From: Paenibacillus sp. RC67
GTDB taxonomy: Bacteria > Bacillota > Bacilli > Paenibacillales > NBRC-103111
Assembly (NCBI RefSeq): GCF_030020805.1
Contig: NZ_CP125098.1
Span: 2,336,001 to 2,400,000 of the forward strand
Direction: 5' to 3'
Length of the DNA stretch: 64,000 bases
The first letter of the stretch is position 1, and every line of letters starts with the position of its first letter. Under the pieces are notes generated by a model. That model saw only the letters and a list, made by a program, of their open reading frames with translations. It searched no databases and was not told the DNA's origin. Below, piece by piece: positions 35,280 to 43,597 of the stretch. The position numbers and the translations under genes were made by a program.

Positions 35280-36230
35280 CTAGCTCTCATATAAGAGCTG
35301 TCCAGTGAGCGATAAATCATAACCTTGAATGGAGCGAAGCTCATTCTGAAACGATTCCGATTGTAAAATTTGAATCACGGCATCAATCCATTCCTGATTA
35401 TCCGGTTTACGAACCATGACAAGGTCATAACGTTCTTGAATTAACGGAATAAAATCGACATTGCCGACGATAGTCGCCGCCTTCTCGATCCCGACCCCAA
35501 TATCAGCTTCACCGGAAGCGACTTTGCCTGCAACCGCCATATGGTTCGATTCTTCTCTCAAATATCCATCCAGTTGATTGGCGCGAATATGATGAAGACG
35601 AAGCTGCTCGTCAAGCAGAACTCGGGCTCCAGAGCCTTTCTCACGATTGACTATACGCAGGCCCGGTCGACTGAGATCGCTCCAACCGCTGATGTTCATC
35701 GGATTCCCCCGTTGGACATACAATCCGGCTTTCCTCGAAAGCATATTGACAACAGTGTAAGAAAACCCTACAAGCAGCTTGCGAATGTAAGGGATATTAT
35801 ACTCCCCGGTATCCCCGTCCAATAAATGTGTACTGACGATGTCGGATTCACCGCGATACATCGCCATCAGGCTATCGAGGCTGCCTACATAGGAGCGGAG
35901 AGGGCGAATTCCCTGTATTTTTTTCTCCATATGCTTAGCCAATATATCTAGGCTTATATCTTGTCCTGTTATTACGATGGAACGAGAATCGCCCAGAGAA
36001 CGCAATGGAGCTGAGGATATGGAGGGGCCTTGTCCTATGTTTGGTTCTATAAATTGAGCATTCTTGGCTCTTTGTTTGTAAAGGTTCAGATCGGCAGCGT
36101 CCACACGCATTTGTTTGCCTACTCGATAAGAGGGCAGTTCGCCTTTTTTTATCAAATCATAAACGGTGAGCTTCGATATTTTCAACAGCTTGGCGATCTC
36201 TTCTGTCGTATAGGACATATCGCTGGACAT
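35280..36230 (-). CDS. HTH (excisionase type) plus PBP-like regulator, divergent to modAB
   Basis: A molybdate-type transcriptional regulator of about 316 residues. A MerR/excisionase-type winged HTH lies at about 1-50: YTTEEIAKLLKISKLTVYDLIKKGELPSYRV contains TEEIAKLL and YRVGK. A PBP_like domain of the periplasmic-binding fold follows (about 80-310), with NREKGSGARVLLDE and ADIGVGIEKAA. This architecture is standard for regulators of modABC in Firmicutes. ATG 36230 is chosen since GGGAGG lies 6 bases upstream; ATG 36248 lies ahead of that site. It is transcribed away from modA across a 112-bp gap that holds repeated 8-bp half-sites. Confidence 0.88.
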   Translation of the reverse strand: MSSDMSYTTEEIAKLLKISKLTVYDLIKKGELPSYRVGKQMRVDAADLNLYKQRAKNAQFIEPNIGQGPSISSAPLRSLGDSRSIVITGQDISLDILAKHMEKKIQGIRPLRSYVGSLDSLMAMYRGESDIVSTHLLDGDTGEYNIPYIRKLLVGFSYTVVNMLSRKAGLYVQRGNPMNISGWSDLSRPGLRIVNREKGSGARVLLDEQLRLHHIRANQLDGYLREESNHMAVAGKVASGEADIGVGIEKAATIVGNVDFIPLIQERYDLVMVRKPDNQEWIDAVIQILQSESFQNELRSIQGYDLSLTGQLLYES

Positions 36231-36283
36231 GGTTATCCTCCCTGCCATTTTCAGTTTTCAATTTACATTTTCAATAACTTGTC

Positions 36284-36327
36284 GTTATAATGATATTTAA
36301 TTATAACTAATTATATCTAATTATAAC
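36284..36327. promoter_or_regulatory. Operator-like repeats in the modA/regulator intergenic region
   Basis: GTTATAAT (36284-36291) and ATTATAAC (36300-36307) form a perfect inverted repeat with an 8-base centre. The same ATTATAAC recurs at 36320-36327. Between 36298 and 36327 a 10-base unit occurs three times (TAATTATAAC, TAATTATATC, TAATTATAAC). The site lies just before modA and is the likely target of the divergent PBP-like regulator. Confidence 0.55.
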
Positions 36328-36342
36328 AAAGGAGAATATATA

Positions 36343-37197
36343 ATGGTTAAATATGGTAAAAAAAGAAACATCGCCATTTCACTTCTTGTCGGGCTTGCCG
36401 TTGTGATTTCCGGCTGTGGAACTCAGCAAGGCTCTAACGCTAATTCAAACGCCTCGAGCCCAACTCCAGCGGCTCAAAGTCCAGCACCGGTAACAAAGGT
36501 TGAATTGACGATTTCGGCCGCAGCCAGCTTAACCGATGCGTTGAAAGAGATTCAGACTACATATGAAGCTAAGCACAGCAACGTCAAATTGAACTTTAAT
36601 TTCGGGGCTTCCGGATCACTGCAGCAGCAGATTGAACAGGGGGCGCCGGCAGACTTATTCCTATCGGCTGCGACCAAGAATATGCAGGCGCTAGTTGATA
36701 AGCAGCTGATCGATAAGGGGCAGCAAAAGAACCTGCTGACCAATGAATTGGTCGTTGTCGTTCCAGCTGATGCCAAGCAAGCCATTAGCAAGGAAGCGGA
36801 TTTAGTGAATCCGTCCGTGAAAAGCATAGCTGTAGGGATTCCAGAAAGCGTGCCTGCCGGAAATTATGCCAAAGAGGCACTGACGAACGCAAAGCTGTGG
36901 GATACAATTCAGCCGAAAACCGTTCAGGGCAAGGATGTAAGACAAGTACTTCAGTATGTGGAAACAGGCAATTCCGATGCCGGCTTCGTCTATAAGACGG
37001 ATGCGCTGACCTCGAAGAAGGTACAGGTTGCATTCGCCGTTAATCCTTCATGGTACACGCCCGTAGAATATCCGATTGGGATTGTTAAGGCAACAAAGCA
37101 CAACAAGGAAGCCGAAGAAGTATACACCTATTTGCAGTCGAAGGAAGCTCTAGATGTATTCGTGAAATACGGCTTCACGGTACCTAAGAGCTCATAA
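36343..37197 (+). CDS. modA: Molybdate ABC transporter, substrate-binding lipoprotein
   Basis: A lipid-anchored molybdate-binding protein, 284 residues. The signal peptide ends at the lipobox VISGC (Cys near residue 26), followed by a low-complexity Ser/Asn/Ala/Pro linker to residue 50. The ModA fold begins ISAAASLTDALKEI, the family start with the oxyanion-binding serine. NFGASGSLQQQI and SDAGFVYKTDA are also diagnostic. AAAGGAGA precedes the start. The stop codon shares a base with the modB ATG. Confidence 0.95.
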   Translation: MVKYGKKRNIAISLLVGLAVVISGCGTQQGSNANSNASSPTPAAQSPAPVTKVELTISAAASLTDALKEIQTTYEAKHSNVKLNFNFGASGSLQQQIEQGAPADLFLSAATKNMQALVDKQLIDKGQQKNLLTNELVVVVPADAKQAISKEADLVNPSVKSIAVGIPESVPAGNYAKEALTNAKLWDTIQPKTVQGKDVRQVLQYVETGNSDAGFVYKTDALTSKKVQVAFAVNPSWYTPVEYPIGIVKATKHNKEAEEVYTYLQSKEALDVFVKYGFTVPKSS

Positions 37198-37856
37198 TGA
37201 ACGGTGCTCAGTTTTGGTCACCTGTCCAATTATCGCTGCAAGTAGCACTATTGTCCAGTGTGGTGGTTACGATACTGGGGGTTTGGTTAGCTTGGTGGAT
37301 GTCACGGAGGATGTTTAGAGGGAAAATAATCATAGAGACGGCTTTCATGCTGCCGCTGGTGCTGCCGCCGACAGTTGTCGGCTTTCTGCTGCTTGTACTT
37401 CTTGGACGAAAAAGCGGGCTGGGCCGTTTGATTGAATGGATCTTCTCGACGCCGATTATTTTTTCTTGGTGGGCTGCCGTCGTTGCTTCTATTGTTGTTG
37501 CCTTCCCTCTGGTCTACCAAACGATGAAAGTCGGTTTTGCCTCCATAGACAAAAACCTGGAGGATGCAGGTAGATCCATGGGAGCCAGTGAGTGGCAGGT
37601 GTTCTGGCATGTGACGCTTCCATTGGCTGCCCATTCCTTAATGACAGCCTTTATTCTCGGCTTTGCTCGTGCGCTTGGGGAGTTCGGAGCCACACTTATG
37701 ATAGCAGGCAATATTCCGGGCAAAACCCAGACGATTCCGACAGCGATCTATGTAGCCGTAGATTCCGGCAATATGCCATTAGCGTGGGCATGGACGGGGA
37801 GCATGATCCTAATTTCATTCATTATGCTTCTGTTAACCGGCAGGAAGAGAAGCTAG
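37197..37856 (+). CDS. modB: Molybdate ABC transporter permease
   Basis: Inner-membrane permease of 219 residues with five to six helices. The EAA loop, EDAGRSMGASEWQVFWHVTLPLA, contains the usual GASEWQ and LPLA; the C-terminal helix carries the family PTAIYVAVD. It overlaps modA by one base and is translated with it. No modC ATPase gene follows: the next gene runs the other way from 38581. The permease needs an ATPase supplied from elsewhere, or the operon has lost one. Confidence 0.95.
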   Translation: MNGAQFWSPVQLSLQVALLSSVVVTILGVWLAWWMSRRMFRGKIIIETAFMLPLVLPPTVVGFLLLVLLGRKSGLGRLIEWIFSTPIIFSWWAAVVASIVVAFPLVYQTMKVGFASIDKNLEDAGRSMGASEWQVFWHVTLPLAAHSLMTAFILGFARALGEFGATLMIAGNIPGKTQTIPTAIYVAVDSGNMPLAWAWTGSMILISFIMLLLTGRKRS

Positions 37857-37900
37857 TCAGGAGTAGTGCTGCCATTCACAATGAACACATCTCTTCAAGA

Positions 37901-38581
37901 TTATGGGTTATCTGCTGCTGGAGTTTTCGGATCTTGTTCAGATAGTCGATCCAATACGATTTGCACCGCTATAGCATCATCCAAATACCCAATGGGAAAA
38001 ACATAATCCGGAATGATATCCGTTGACAAAATAAAGTAAAGAAGAGCGCTCCCCAAGATCGCTCTTTTTTGCGTTGGAAGCTCTTTTTTGCAAAATAGCT
38101 CATACATCTGCCTGAGCTCGTCAATGAACGGTCCGGCGCTATTGACACTCTCGACTTTAGTTTGAAAATCATCTACAATAATTCGCTGTCCTTCTTCCGT
38201 CAGTGCATACTGCTCGTATTTATTCAACTCCTTGCGAACCAGCTCTGTTGTGAATTGGGAATCAAACAAATTGTAATTCAAGAGAACGTCCTTGATACTG
38301 TCTACTGAAGCGTGAATATCCGAATAGTGGGGAACGGAGCGGACGCCGGTCTCGAGTCCTGCTGCTTGAAACAATTGCTCCGATGGAATGCCGAGATGGA
38401 CAGCAAAAAGATGCAAATGGTCCATTTTCGCTTTTTGCTTGCCATTGATAATTCTTGAGATGATAGCCGTATCAATACCGGTAAGAGCGCTTAATTTACG
38501 CATGGACAGGGCTCGCTCTTTCAGTAACGCTTTTAACATTTCGCCCAGATCCTGGCCCTGCTCTTGTTCATTATTGTTCAT
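37901..38581 (-). CDS. XRE-family HTH protein with DUF1232 domain
   Basis: A regulator of 226 residues. The XRE HTH (about 13-70) reads LSMRKLSALTGIDTAIISRIINGKQKAK. A DUF1232 domain near the C-terminus has the characteristic ALLYFILSTDIIPDYVFPIGYLDDA motif, here seen as FILSTDIIPDYV and IGYLDDA. DUF1232 in other proteins is small and membrane-proximal. ATG 38581 is chosen as AAGGAG precedes it; an extension to 38677 lacks one. It is divergent from the ytaF-like gene, with a cluster of CTCAA/TTGAG half-sites between them that may be its operator. Confidence 0.88.
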   Translation of the reverse strand: MNNNEQEQGQDLGEMLKALLKERALSMRKLSALTGIDTAIISRIINGKQKAKMDHLHLFAVHLGIPSEQLFQAAGLETGVRSVPHYSDIHASVDSIKDVLLNYNLFDSQFTTELVRKELNKYEQYALTEEGQRIIVDDFQTKVESVNSAGPFIDELRQMYELFCKKELPTQKRAILGSALLYFILSTDIIPDYVFPIGYLDDAIAVQIVLDRLSEQDPKTPAADNP

Positions 38582-38609
38582 AAGAGTAACTCCTTCCCTA
38601 GTCAAGCTG

Positions 38610-38670
38610 TGTTGACGGGTGTTGATATTTCTCAACAATAATTGAGGTGGATAAGCACGTTTTCTCAACA
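38610..38670. promoter_or_regulatory. Cluster of TTGAG/CTCAA half-sites between XRE-DUF1232 and ytaF-like genes
   Basis: CTCAA (38631-38635) and TTGAG (38642-38646) form an inverted repeat around a 6-base centre. TGTTGA occurs at 38610 and 38620, exactly 10 bases apart, and its complement TCAACA recurs at about 38632 and 38665. The arrangement fits cooperative binding by an XRE repressor, perhaps autoregulation and control of ytaF. No binding data exist for this inference. Confidence 0.4.
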
Positions 38671-38714
38671 TCCTCAATACTATGTGTGTATAAAGAAAAG
38701 AGGAGTGGAGCTCA

Positions 38715-39350
38715 ATGGCATGGCTTTTTATATTAGGATTCGCTTTTTCATCGAGTTTAGATAATTTGGGAGTAGGGATATCCTACGGAATTCGTGGAAT
38801 TCGAATAGGTCTTATATCTAATATCATTATGGCTCTCATCTGTTTTTTGCTGAGTGAGGTTGGGATTATTGGCGGTCAATGGATTTCCAAGGTTTTACCA
38901 GGTATATTTTCTTCGTTGGTTGGGGCTTTTGTGCTGATCATTATCGGGATTCGCATCGTATTATTGGCCGTCCCACGGAAAAAGCACTCGCCTCAAGCAT
39001 TGGAGCCAGAGAAATCGGAAACCGCCTCGTTAAAAGGCCTATTGCAAAATCCGGAAAAAGCGGATCTCGATAAATCAGGCGAAATCGGGTATGGTGAAGC
39101 GGTTATTCTTGGCTTGGCACTTTCTGCTAATGCTGTAACAAATGGATTGGGAGCGGGACTTCTCGGCTTATCGCCTTTAGCCATATCTTTAACAGCTGCT
39201 ATCGGAAGTTTTATAACCGTATGGCTGGGTACGGCTTTAGGACGTAAAGTTGCTGAAATTCGAATCGGTTCCTTTAATTTAGGCCAAATGGGTACGCTAT
39301 TGAGCGGTGTTATCTTGCTGCTGATCGCATGCAATGCTTTATTCGGCTAA
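38715..39350 (+). CDS. ytaF: Sporulation membrane protein YtaF-like (MntP-type)
   Basis: A 211-residue membrane protein with six hydrophobic segments in two inverted halves. The halves carry the MntP-like acidic/polar motifs SLDNLGVGISYG (about residues 14-25) and SANAVTNGLGAG (about 137-148). A hydrophilic loop joins the halves (about 85-125). YtaF is known in spore formers. The start follows GAGGAG. A terminator is present at 39418. Confidence 0.85.
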   Translation: MAWLFILGFAFSSSLDNLGVGISYGIRGIRIGLISNIIMALICFLLSEVGIIGGQWISKVLPGIFSSLVGAFVLIIIGIRIVLLAVPRKKHSPQALEPEKSETASLKGLLQNPEKADLDKSGEIGYGEAVILGLALSANAVTNGLGAGLLGLSPLAISLTAAIGSFITVWLGTALGRKVAEIRIGSFNLGQMGTLLSGVILLLIACNALFG

Positions 39351-39417
39351 CGAAGGCTGCATAGAAACTTGTCTATTTATTTTACTGACAACGAATGCTT
39401 ATTATGACAGAAGTTTG

Positions 39418-39443
39418 GTGCTCGCATAGCGGGCACTTTTTTT
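39418..39443 (+). terminator. Rho-independent terminator after ytaF-like gene
   Basis: GTGCTCGC pairs with GCGGGCAC through one G-T pair across an ATA loop, followed by seven Ts. Confidence 0.85.
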
Positions 39444-39571
39444 GATTAAAGACAATTAATAAGGTATGGAAAGGAAAGAATTTACTGCAACAATATGTCA
39501 TTTTGTGGTAGCATATAGGGGATTGGTGAATTTCAAGTATAACGACCTGTATTCATTAAGGAGGAGAACCT

Positions 39572-40018
39572 TTGCTAACGTTTATTTCGGATCTTCCTAC
39601 TGACAAGCCCATCGCGGGAGTTCATTGCGTGCCCGTATTGGACAACGGAGATATGATGATGGTGTGGGATAAAGACGAACTAGCCTTAACGACCATTGGC
39701 GGAAGGCTGGAAGGTAACGAGACGATTAAAGAAGGTTTACATAGAGAAGTGATGGAAGAAGCAGGCATTGTGATCAGGGATGAGGCAATGCCTTTTGCAA
39801 GCTGGTATTGGGAAGAAACGGATACATATACCGTGTTCTTCTTAGCAAGGGTTGAAAGCTTTCATCCGATACCGGATGGTTTTGAAAAAACAGGCTATGT
39901 CATTATGAATTTTGAAACAGCAGTTCAGCTGTTAACCAAGCTGGAAGGTAATGGAGCGAGAACGGACATTATAGCTAGAGCGGAGGAACTGGTGGGAAAA
40001 TACCTGGCTTACCAATAG
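39572..40018 (+). CDS. Nudix hydrolase-like protein
   Basis: A 148-residue Nudix-fold protein with the box GGRLEGNETIKEGLHREV followed by MEEAGI, which keeps REVMEEAG. The start is TTG 39572 after AAGGAGGAG (39559-39567). It is the first of a run of tightly spaced + strand genes up to the histidine kinase at 44854, with only 15 bp before the next gene. The nucleotide substrate is unknown. Confidence 0.85.
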   Translation: MLTFISDLPTDKPIAGVHCVPVLDNGDMMMVWDKDELALTTIGGRLEGNETIKEGLHREVMEEAGIVIRDEAMPFASWYWEETDTYTVFFLARVESFHPIPDGFEKTGYVIMNFETAVQLLTKLEGNGARTDIIARAEELVGKYLAYQ

Positions 40019-40033
40019 AATGGAGGGAAAACG

Positions 40034-40807
40034 ATGATCATTCGTGAAACGGAACATGAATTTATAATGACAACTCAGCATAATCATGCTGGTTTATCCG
40101 GTCAATTTGCGGCGCATTTTTGCGATGATCTCTTTCTTGGGAATGCTTATATTCCAGTTGTCCTGCAGGCTATACATGAACATGATCGAGCTTGGATCCG
40201 ACTGGATCAAACACCGATTTGGAATGATGAGGATCATGTCCCGTTTTCATTTAGCGATTATCCTATGCTGCCCAAGCTGGTTCTTTATAAACTGGGAATC
40301 GATGAAGTGGAGCAAATAAATGCTTACGCAGCTTTACTCTGCAGTATGCACTATGCTTCTTTTCAGCATATACGAAATTCCTTGCACCCTGACTGTATTG
40401 CTTTTTGCAGCGGTGAGGCTAGTCGGCAAGCGCGCCTTGAGGAGAATCTTAAAGTTCCAAAGGAAGTGCTGGAAAGACATTTCCACCTGCTTCAGCTCTG
40501 TGACGATCTTTCTTTGTACGTATGTTTAAATAACCCTGGAGCAAGCAAGGAAAAGGAGCATCCTTGGTATCGGGAAGGCTTCAAACGTTCAGAGCCGCTT
40601 CTACTAGAAGGCGGTAGGAGGCTTATGGCAGAGTGGATAAGCGAGAACGAAATCAAGATGACTCCTTTCCCGTTTAAACACGATTTTAAGATGATTGTAC
40701 CTATCAAGCGCGTTTCAAAGGATGCAATACGAACGCTTGGGATGAACAAAGCGTACGCTAAGACAATGATGCAGGAGCAGGAAATCACTTGTGTAAAGTC
40801 ATCGTAA
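40034..40807 (+). CDS. DUF3891-family protein
   Basis: A 257-residue cytoplasmic protein of the DUF3891 family. Landmarks are TTQHNHAGLSGQFAAHF near the N-terminus, IHEHDRAWIRLD, and a central MHYASFQH. The repeated His/Asp pairs (QHNH, HEHD, HYASFQH) recall a metal-dependent HD-like active site, but no activity is known to me. The start follows GGAGGGAAAACG. It sits between a Nudix and an alpha/beta hydrolase gene in an unbroken run, which hints at small-molecule processing. Confidence 0.83.
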   Translation: MIIRETEHEFIMTTQHNHAGLSGQFAAHFCDDLFLGNAYIPVVLQAIHEHDRAWIRLDQTPIWNDEDHVPFSFSDYPMLPKLVLYKLGIDEVEQINAYAALLCSMHYASFQHIRNSLHPDCIAFCSGEASRQARLEENLKVPKEVLERHFHLLQLCDDLSLYVCLNNPGASKEKEHPWYREGFKRSEPLLLEGGRRLMAEWISENEIKMTPFPFKHDFKMIVPIKRVSKDAIRTLGMNKAYAKTMMQEQEITCVKSS

Positions 40808-40819
40808 AGGGGGTAGTTG

Positions 40820-41671
40820 ATGATTGGCTGGGAAAGAAAAAGGGTTACGACGAATAGAGGAGCCTTTGAATATTTTGTTTCAGGTACAGGTCCCCCTCTT
40901 TGTGTAACGCATTTTTACTCTGCTTTCACGGACAAAGGTAATTATTTTGCAGACATGTTCTGTGAGCGATTCCAGGTTTATCTTATTAATTTGAAGGATG
41001 CGGGCAACTCGGATAAGCCGAACGATGAATCCGAGCTCAGTATGCTGGAGTCTGTGCGGGATCTGGAAGAAATAAGGGAATCGCTTCAGCTTGATTCATG
41101 GTCCTTTGCAGGCCACTCGACAGGTGGGATGCTCGGGCTGCTGTATGCGGTTCATTATGGTGCAAGTCTACATTTATTAATCGCTGTTGGAGCTGCAGCT
41201 TCTGACGATTATATGAGGCATGAAGATAGCATTTACTGTATTGCTAACAGCAACAATAAGAGGCTCAAGGAAATTTTTACTATACTAAGAGAATCTGAAT
41301 CGAAGGAAGAGATAGCAGCTGCGGCTCGTGAGTGGACGGAGATGTCGCTTCATCACCCTGAACGATGGGACCGTTATTTCTCCAGACCGAGCAGCGGAAG
41401 AACGGTGCAGTCTAGACTAAACTATTACAACAAGCATTTAAAGAACTACGATATACGCTCCCTTTTATCTCGGATCAAGTCGCCGAGCCTTATTATGTGC
41501 GGCCGCTACGATGCGCAATGTCCTGTGTCGTTCTCGGAAGAAATTCACCGTTTGATCCACGAATCTACCCTTGTGATCCTTGAAGATAGCAATCATTGTC
41601 CACATCTGGAAGAACCCGAATCTTTTCTGAAAGCAGTGTACTCATTTTTTCATCATCGAGGAGATGTTTAG
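40820..41671 (+). CDS. Alpha/beta hydrolase
   Basis: A 283-residue alpha/beta-hydrolase fold protein. The nucleophile is the Ser in AGHSTGGMLGL, the acid is probably Asp in MCGRYDAQCP, and the His lies in DSNHCPHLE. ATG 40820 has AAAGGGGG 6 bases upstream; TTG 40817 is also possible. It may act as an esterase, epoxide hydrolase or C-C hydrolase. Its stop is immediately followed by the next ATG, so it is translated with the neighbouring Nudix gene. Confidence 0.88.
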   Translation: MIGWERKRVTTNRGAFEYFVSGTGPPLCVTHFYSAFTDKGNYFADMFCERFQVYLINLKDAGNSDKPNDESELSMLESVRDLEEIRESLQLDSWSFAGHSTGGMLGLLYAVHYGASLHLLIAVGAAASDDYMRHEDSIYCIANSNNKRLKEIFTILRESESKEEIAAAAREWTEMSLHHPERWDRYFSRPSSGRTVQSRLNYYNKHLKNYDIRSLLSRIKSPSLIMCGRYDAQCPVSFSEEIHRLIHESTLVILEDSNHCPHLEEPESFLKAVYSFFHHRGDV

Positions 41672-42160
41672 ATGGCTTATCATATTCGTGTAAGACCCAG
41701 TGCCTTAATCATTCAATCCAATTGTTTATTAATGGTCGAATATGAAGACAAGAACGGCATTCACTACAATTTGCCTGGTGGAGGCGCTGAACCGGGCGAA
41801 ACGCTTGTGGAAGGCGTAGCTAGAGAGGTGTTGGAGGAAACTTGCGCCTCCGTAGACGTCGGACCGATTGCTTTTGTCTATGAAATGACGCCTCATAAGC
41901 AGTCAGGGGACTATCCGAACTCTCCTCATACGTTGTCCGTTATTTTTGAATGCTCTTTAAAAGAAAATGAGGTTCCGAGATTGCCAGCCGAGCCCGACTT
42001 GCATCAAACCGCGGTGAAGTGGGTTCCGTTGTCGAGTCTCGATTCTATTGTTCTATACCCCAACATTAAAAGTCATATCCAGCAATATGCAGAACAACGA
42101 AGAACGATCGAAATGATTGAAGACCATAAGCTGGACAGCTACTTGGGCATAATACGATGA
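41672..42160 (+). CDS. Nudix hydrolase
   Basis: A 162-residue Nudix enzyme with the box GGGAEPGETLVEGVAREV followed by LEETCASV; the last Gly of the classical box is replaced by Cys, a mild deviation. The start directly follows the stop of the alpha/beta hydrolase. The 3' end overlaps the next gene by four bases. This is the second Nudix gene in the same run, so a nucleotide-linked intermediate may be handled. Confidence 0.88.
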   Translation: MAYHIRVRPSALIIQSNCLLMVEYEDKNGIHYNLPGGGAEPGETLVEGVAREVLEETCASVDVGPIAFVYEMTPHKQSGDYPNSPHTLSVIFECSLKENEVPRLPAEPDLHQTAVKWVPLSSLDSIVLYPNIKSHIQQYAEQRRTIEMIEDHKLDSYLGIIR

Positions 42161-43068
42161 ACTCATTCATGATCGGCCAGCACGGCTCATTCAGTTATAC
42201 CAAATATAATCGGGATTTCCGGGACGGTTTCTATGGGATCGAAGCCTGTTTATTCGAGCAGGAAGAAGATACGCAGCATTTGATTCGAGAGGCTCAGAAC
42301 CAGCAATTTCATATTGGAATTCATTTTCCGCTAAGGGCAGGACAATCCAAGGTGCGCGATGCGCTGTTTTTATCCATGGTTCCTCCATTAAGAGAGCAGG
42401 CATACCGTTATGCCCAGAAAGAACTGGAATATATAGGAAATATTCGTCCGGATTATGTACTGTTCCATTATCCAAAGCCGGTTATTCTCGATGATCGTTT
42501 TGATTGGAGTTTGTGGAAGTTCGATCAACCTGAAGAATATGTATACGAAAGCGAGATCAGCTTCAATCAGTTCAGGGAGCAAACGGAGCAGTGGTTTCAA
42601 TGGCTGACAATCAAGAGCGAAGAGTATGCTTTTACCCCGGTGTTGGAGATCGATGCGCTGAACAGATACATATATGACACTGATATGCTGGAACAATTGC
42701 TGAACAGGTACGATAAAATTAAGCTATGTCTGGATACGGCCAGACTTTATCTCCAATCAAGAATCGATCCTTATTTCGATGCGGAGTATATCCTGCAAAC
42801 CTATGCCCGATATGCGAAGATCATTCATCTTAGCAATGCACAATTCACGGATCGGATAATACAAAGGCACTATCCCGTACTTCCGACTCTCCGTTCCGAA
42901 GAGGGATGGGCTCCTATCGAAACGTATTTGAACATCATTAGGCGGCAAAACCGCGATGTGAAAATTCTGTTCGAGCATCGATCGGATTTAATTGAAGATC
43001 ATGAGCTGGATGCTTGTTACAGATGGGTTGACCAAATCATGAACGAATATGATAAGGAGGAGCTATGA
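42157..43068 (+). CDS. Xylose-isomerase-like TIM barrel protein
   Basis: A 303-residue AP_endonuc_2/TIM-barrel protein, beginning IGQHGSFSYTKY and containing VLEIDALNRYIYDTD, KLCLDTARLYL and IHLSNAQ, which place Glu, Asp and His at metal-binding positions. Family members isomerise sugars or cut abasic DNA; this one is nearer the sugar phosphate isomerase branch, but has no close named match I can give. It is coupled by ATGA to the Nudix gene before it and to a 38-codon gene after it. Confidence 0.75.
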   Translation: MNSFMIGQHGSFSYTKYNRDFRDGFYGIEACLFEQEEDTQHLIREAQNQQFHIGIHFPLRAGQSKVRDALFLSMVPPLREQAYRYAQKELEYIGNIRPDYVLFHYPKPVILDDRFDWSLWKFDQPEEYVYESEISFNQFREQTEQWFQWLTIKSEEYAFTPVLEIDALNRYIYDTDMLEQLLNRYDKIKLCLDTARLYLQSRIDPYFDAEYILQTYARYAKIIHLSNAQFTDRIIQRHYPVLPTLRSEEGWAPIETYLNIIRRQNRDVKILFEHRSDLIEDHELDACYRWVDQIMNEYDKEEL

Positions 43069-43181
43069 GCCTTTCAAACTCAAAATGGCTAAAGCAATTT
43101 TCTGAATTTATTCCTCATGACAAGCATCATATTCAACAGATCGAACAATGCATAGGGGATGCACATAGGAGTGCAGTATGA
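43065..43181 (+). CDS. Small protein (38 aa) coupled between two genes
   Basis: The ATG at 43065 shares ATGA with the stop of the TIM-barrel gene, and its own stop TGA (43179-43181) shares ATGA with the ATG of the YjbR gene (43178). AAGGAGG lies 7 bases before it. The product starts MSLSNSKWLKQF and ends AHRSAV. It has no membrane segment and no known family. Overlapping starts and stops at both ends plus an excellent ribosome site make it a likely real gene, or at least a coupling device. Confidence 0.6.
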   Translation: MSLSNSKWLKQFSEFIPHDKHHIQQIEQCIGDAHRSAV

Positions 43182-43570
43182 CTTATCATAAACCAATAAC
43201 GTCCAAAGAAGGACTAGAGCTAGTAGAGAAGATAAGGAAGCATTGCTCTCAATTTCCTGAAGTAACGGAGAACGTTGATTCATTCGGCCATACTTCGTTT
43301 CGTATAAGTGATAAGCCGTTCGTCATGCTGGGAGAGAAGGAAACGGTCTCCTTATCAATCAAGGCAGATAAGCATACGCAGGAATTTCTTCTGCAACAAG
43401 AAGACACTAATTATGTGAAAACGCCCTATATCGGGCATCACGGATGGGTTACGGTGCTGGATCTTGATCGAGCTGATTGGAAAGAAATTGAAGAGCTCAT
43501 CATCGAGGGTTACTTTAGAACCGCTCCAAAGAAATATGTGAATATGCTTAAACGAGCAGAGCACAGGTAG
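43178..43570 (+). CDS. MmcQ/YjbR-family protein
   Basis: A 130-residue YjbR-like (CyaY-fold) protein with typical landmarks: SFGHTSFRISDKPFVM, then VSLSIKADKHTQEFLL, and YIGHHGWVTVLDLDRADW. The family binds DNA weakly in structural work, with no settled role; an alternative is a small-molecule binding role. The start overlaps the stop of the 38-codon gene. The gene is 27 bp before the histidine kinase. Confidence 0.87.
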   Translation: MTYHKPITSKEGLELVEKIRKHCSQFPEVTENVDSFGHTSFRISDKPFVMLGEKETVSLSIKADKHTQEFLLQQEDTNYVKTPYIGHHGWVTVLDLDRADWKEIEELIIEGYFRTAPKKYVNMLKRAEHR

Positions 43571-43597
43571 TTATCGCGGGAAGAACTGGGAGAACGT

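Noticed and set aside
41672-42160. Nudix box ending in Cys instead of Gly as a sign of an inactive enzyme
   Set aside because: The catalytic REVLEE part is intact, and many active Nudix enzymes vary at this position.
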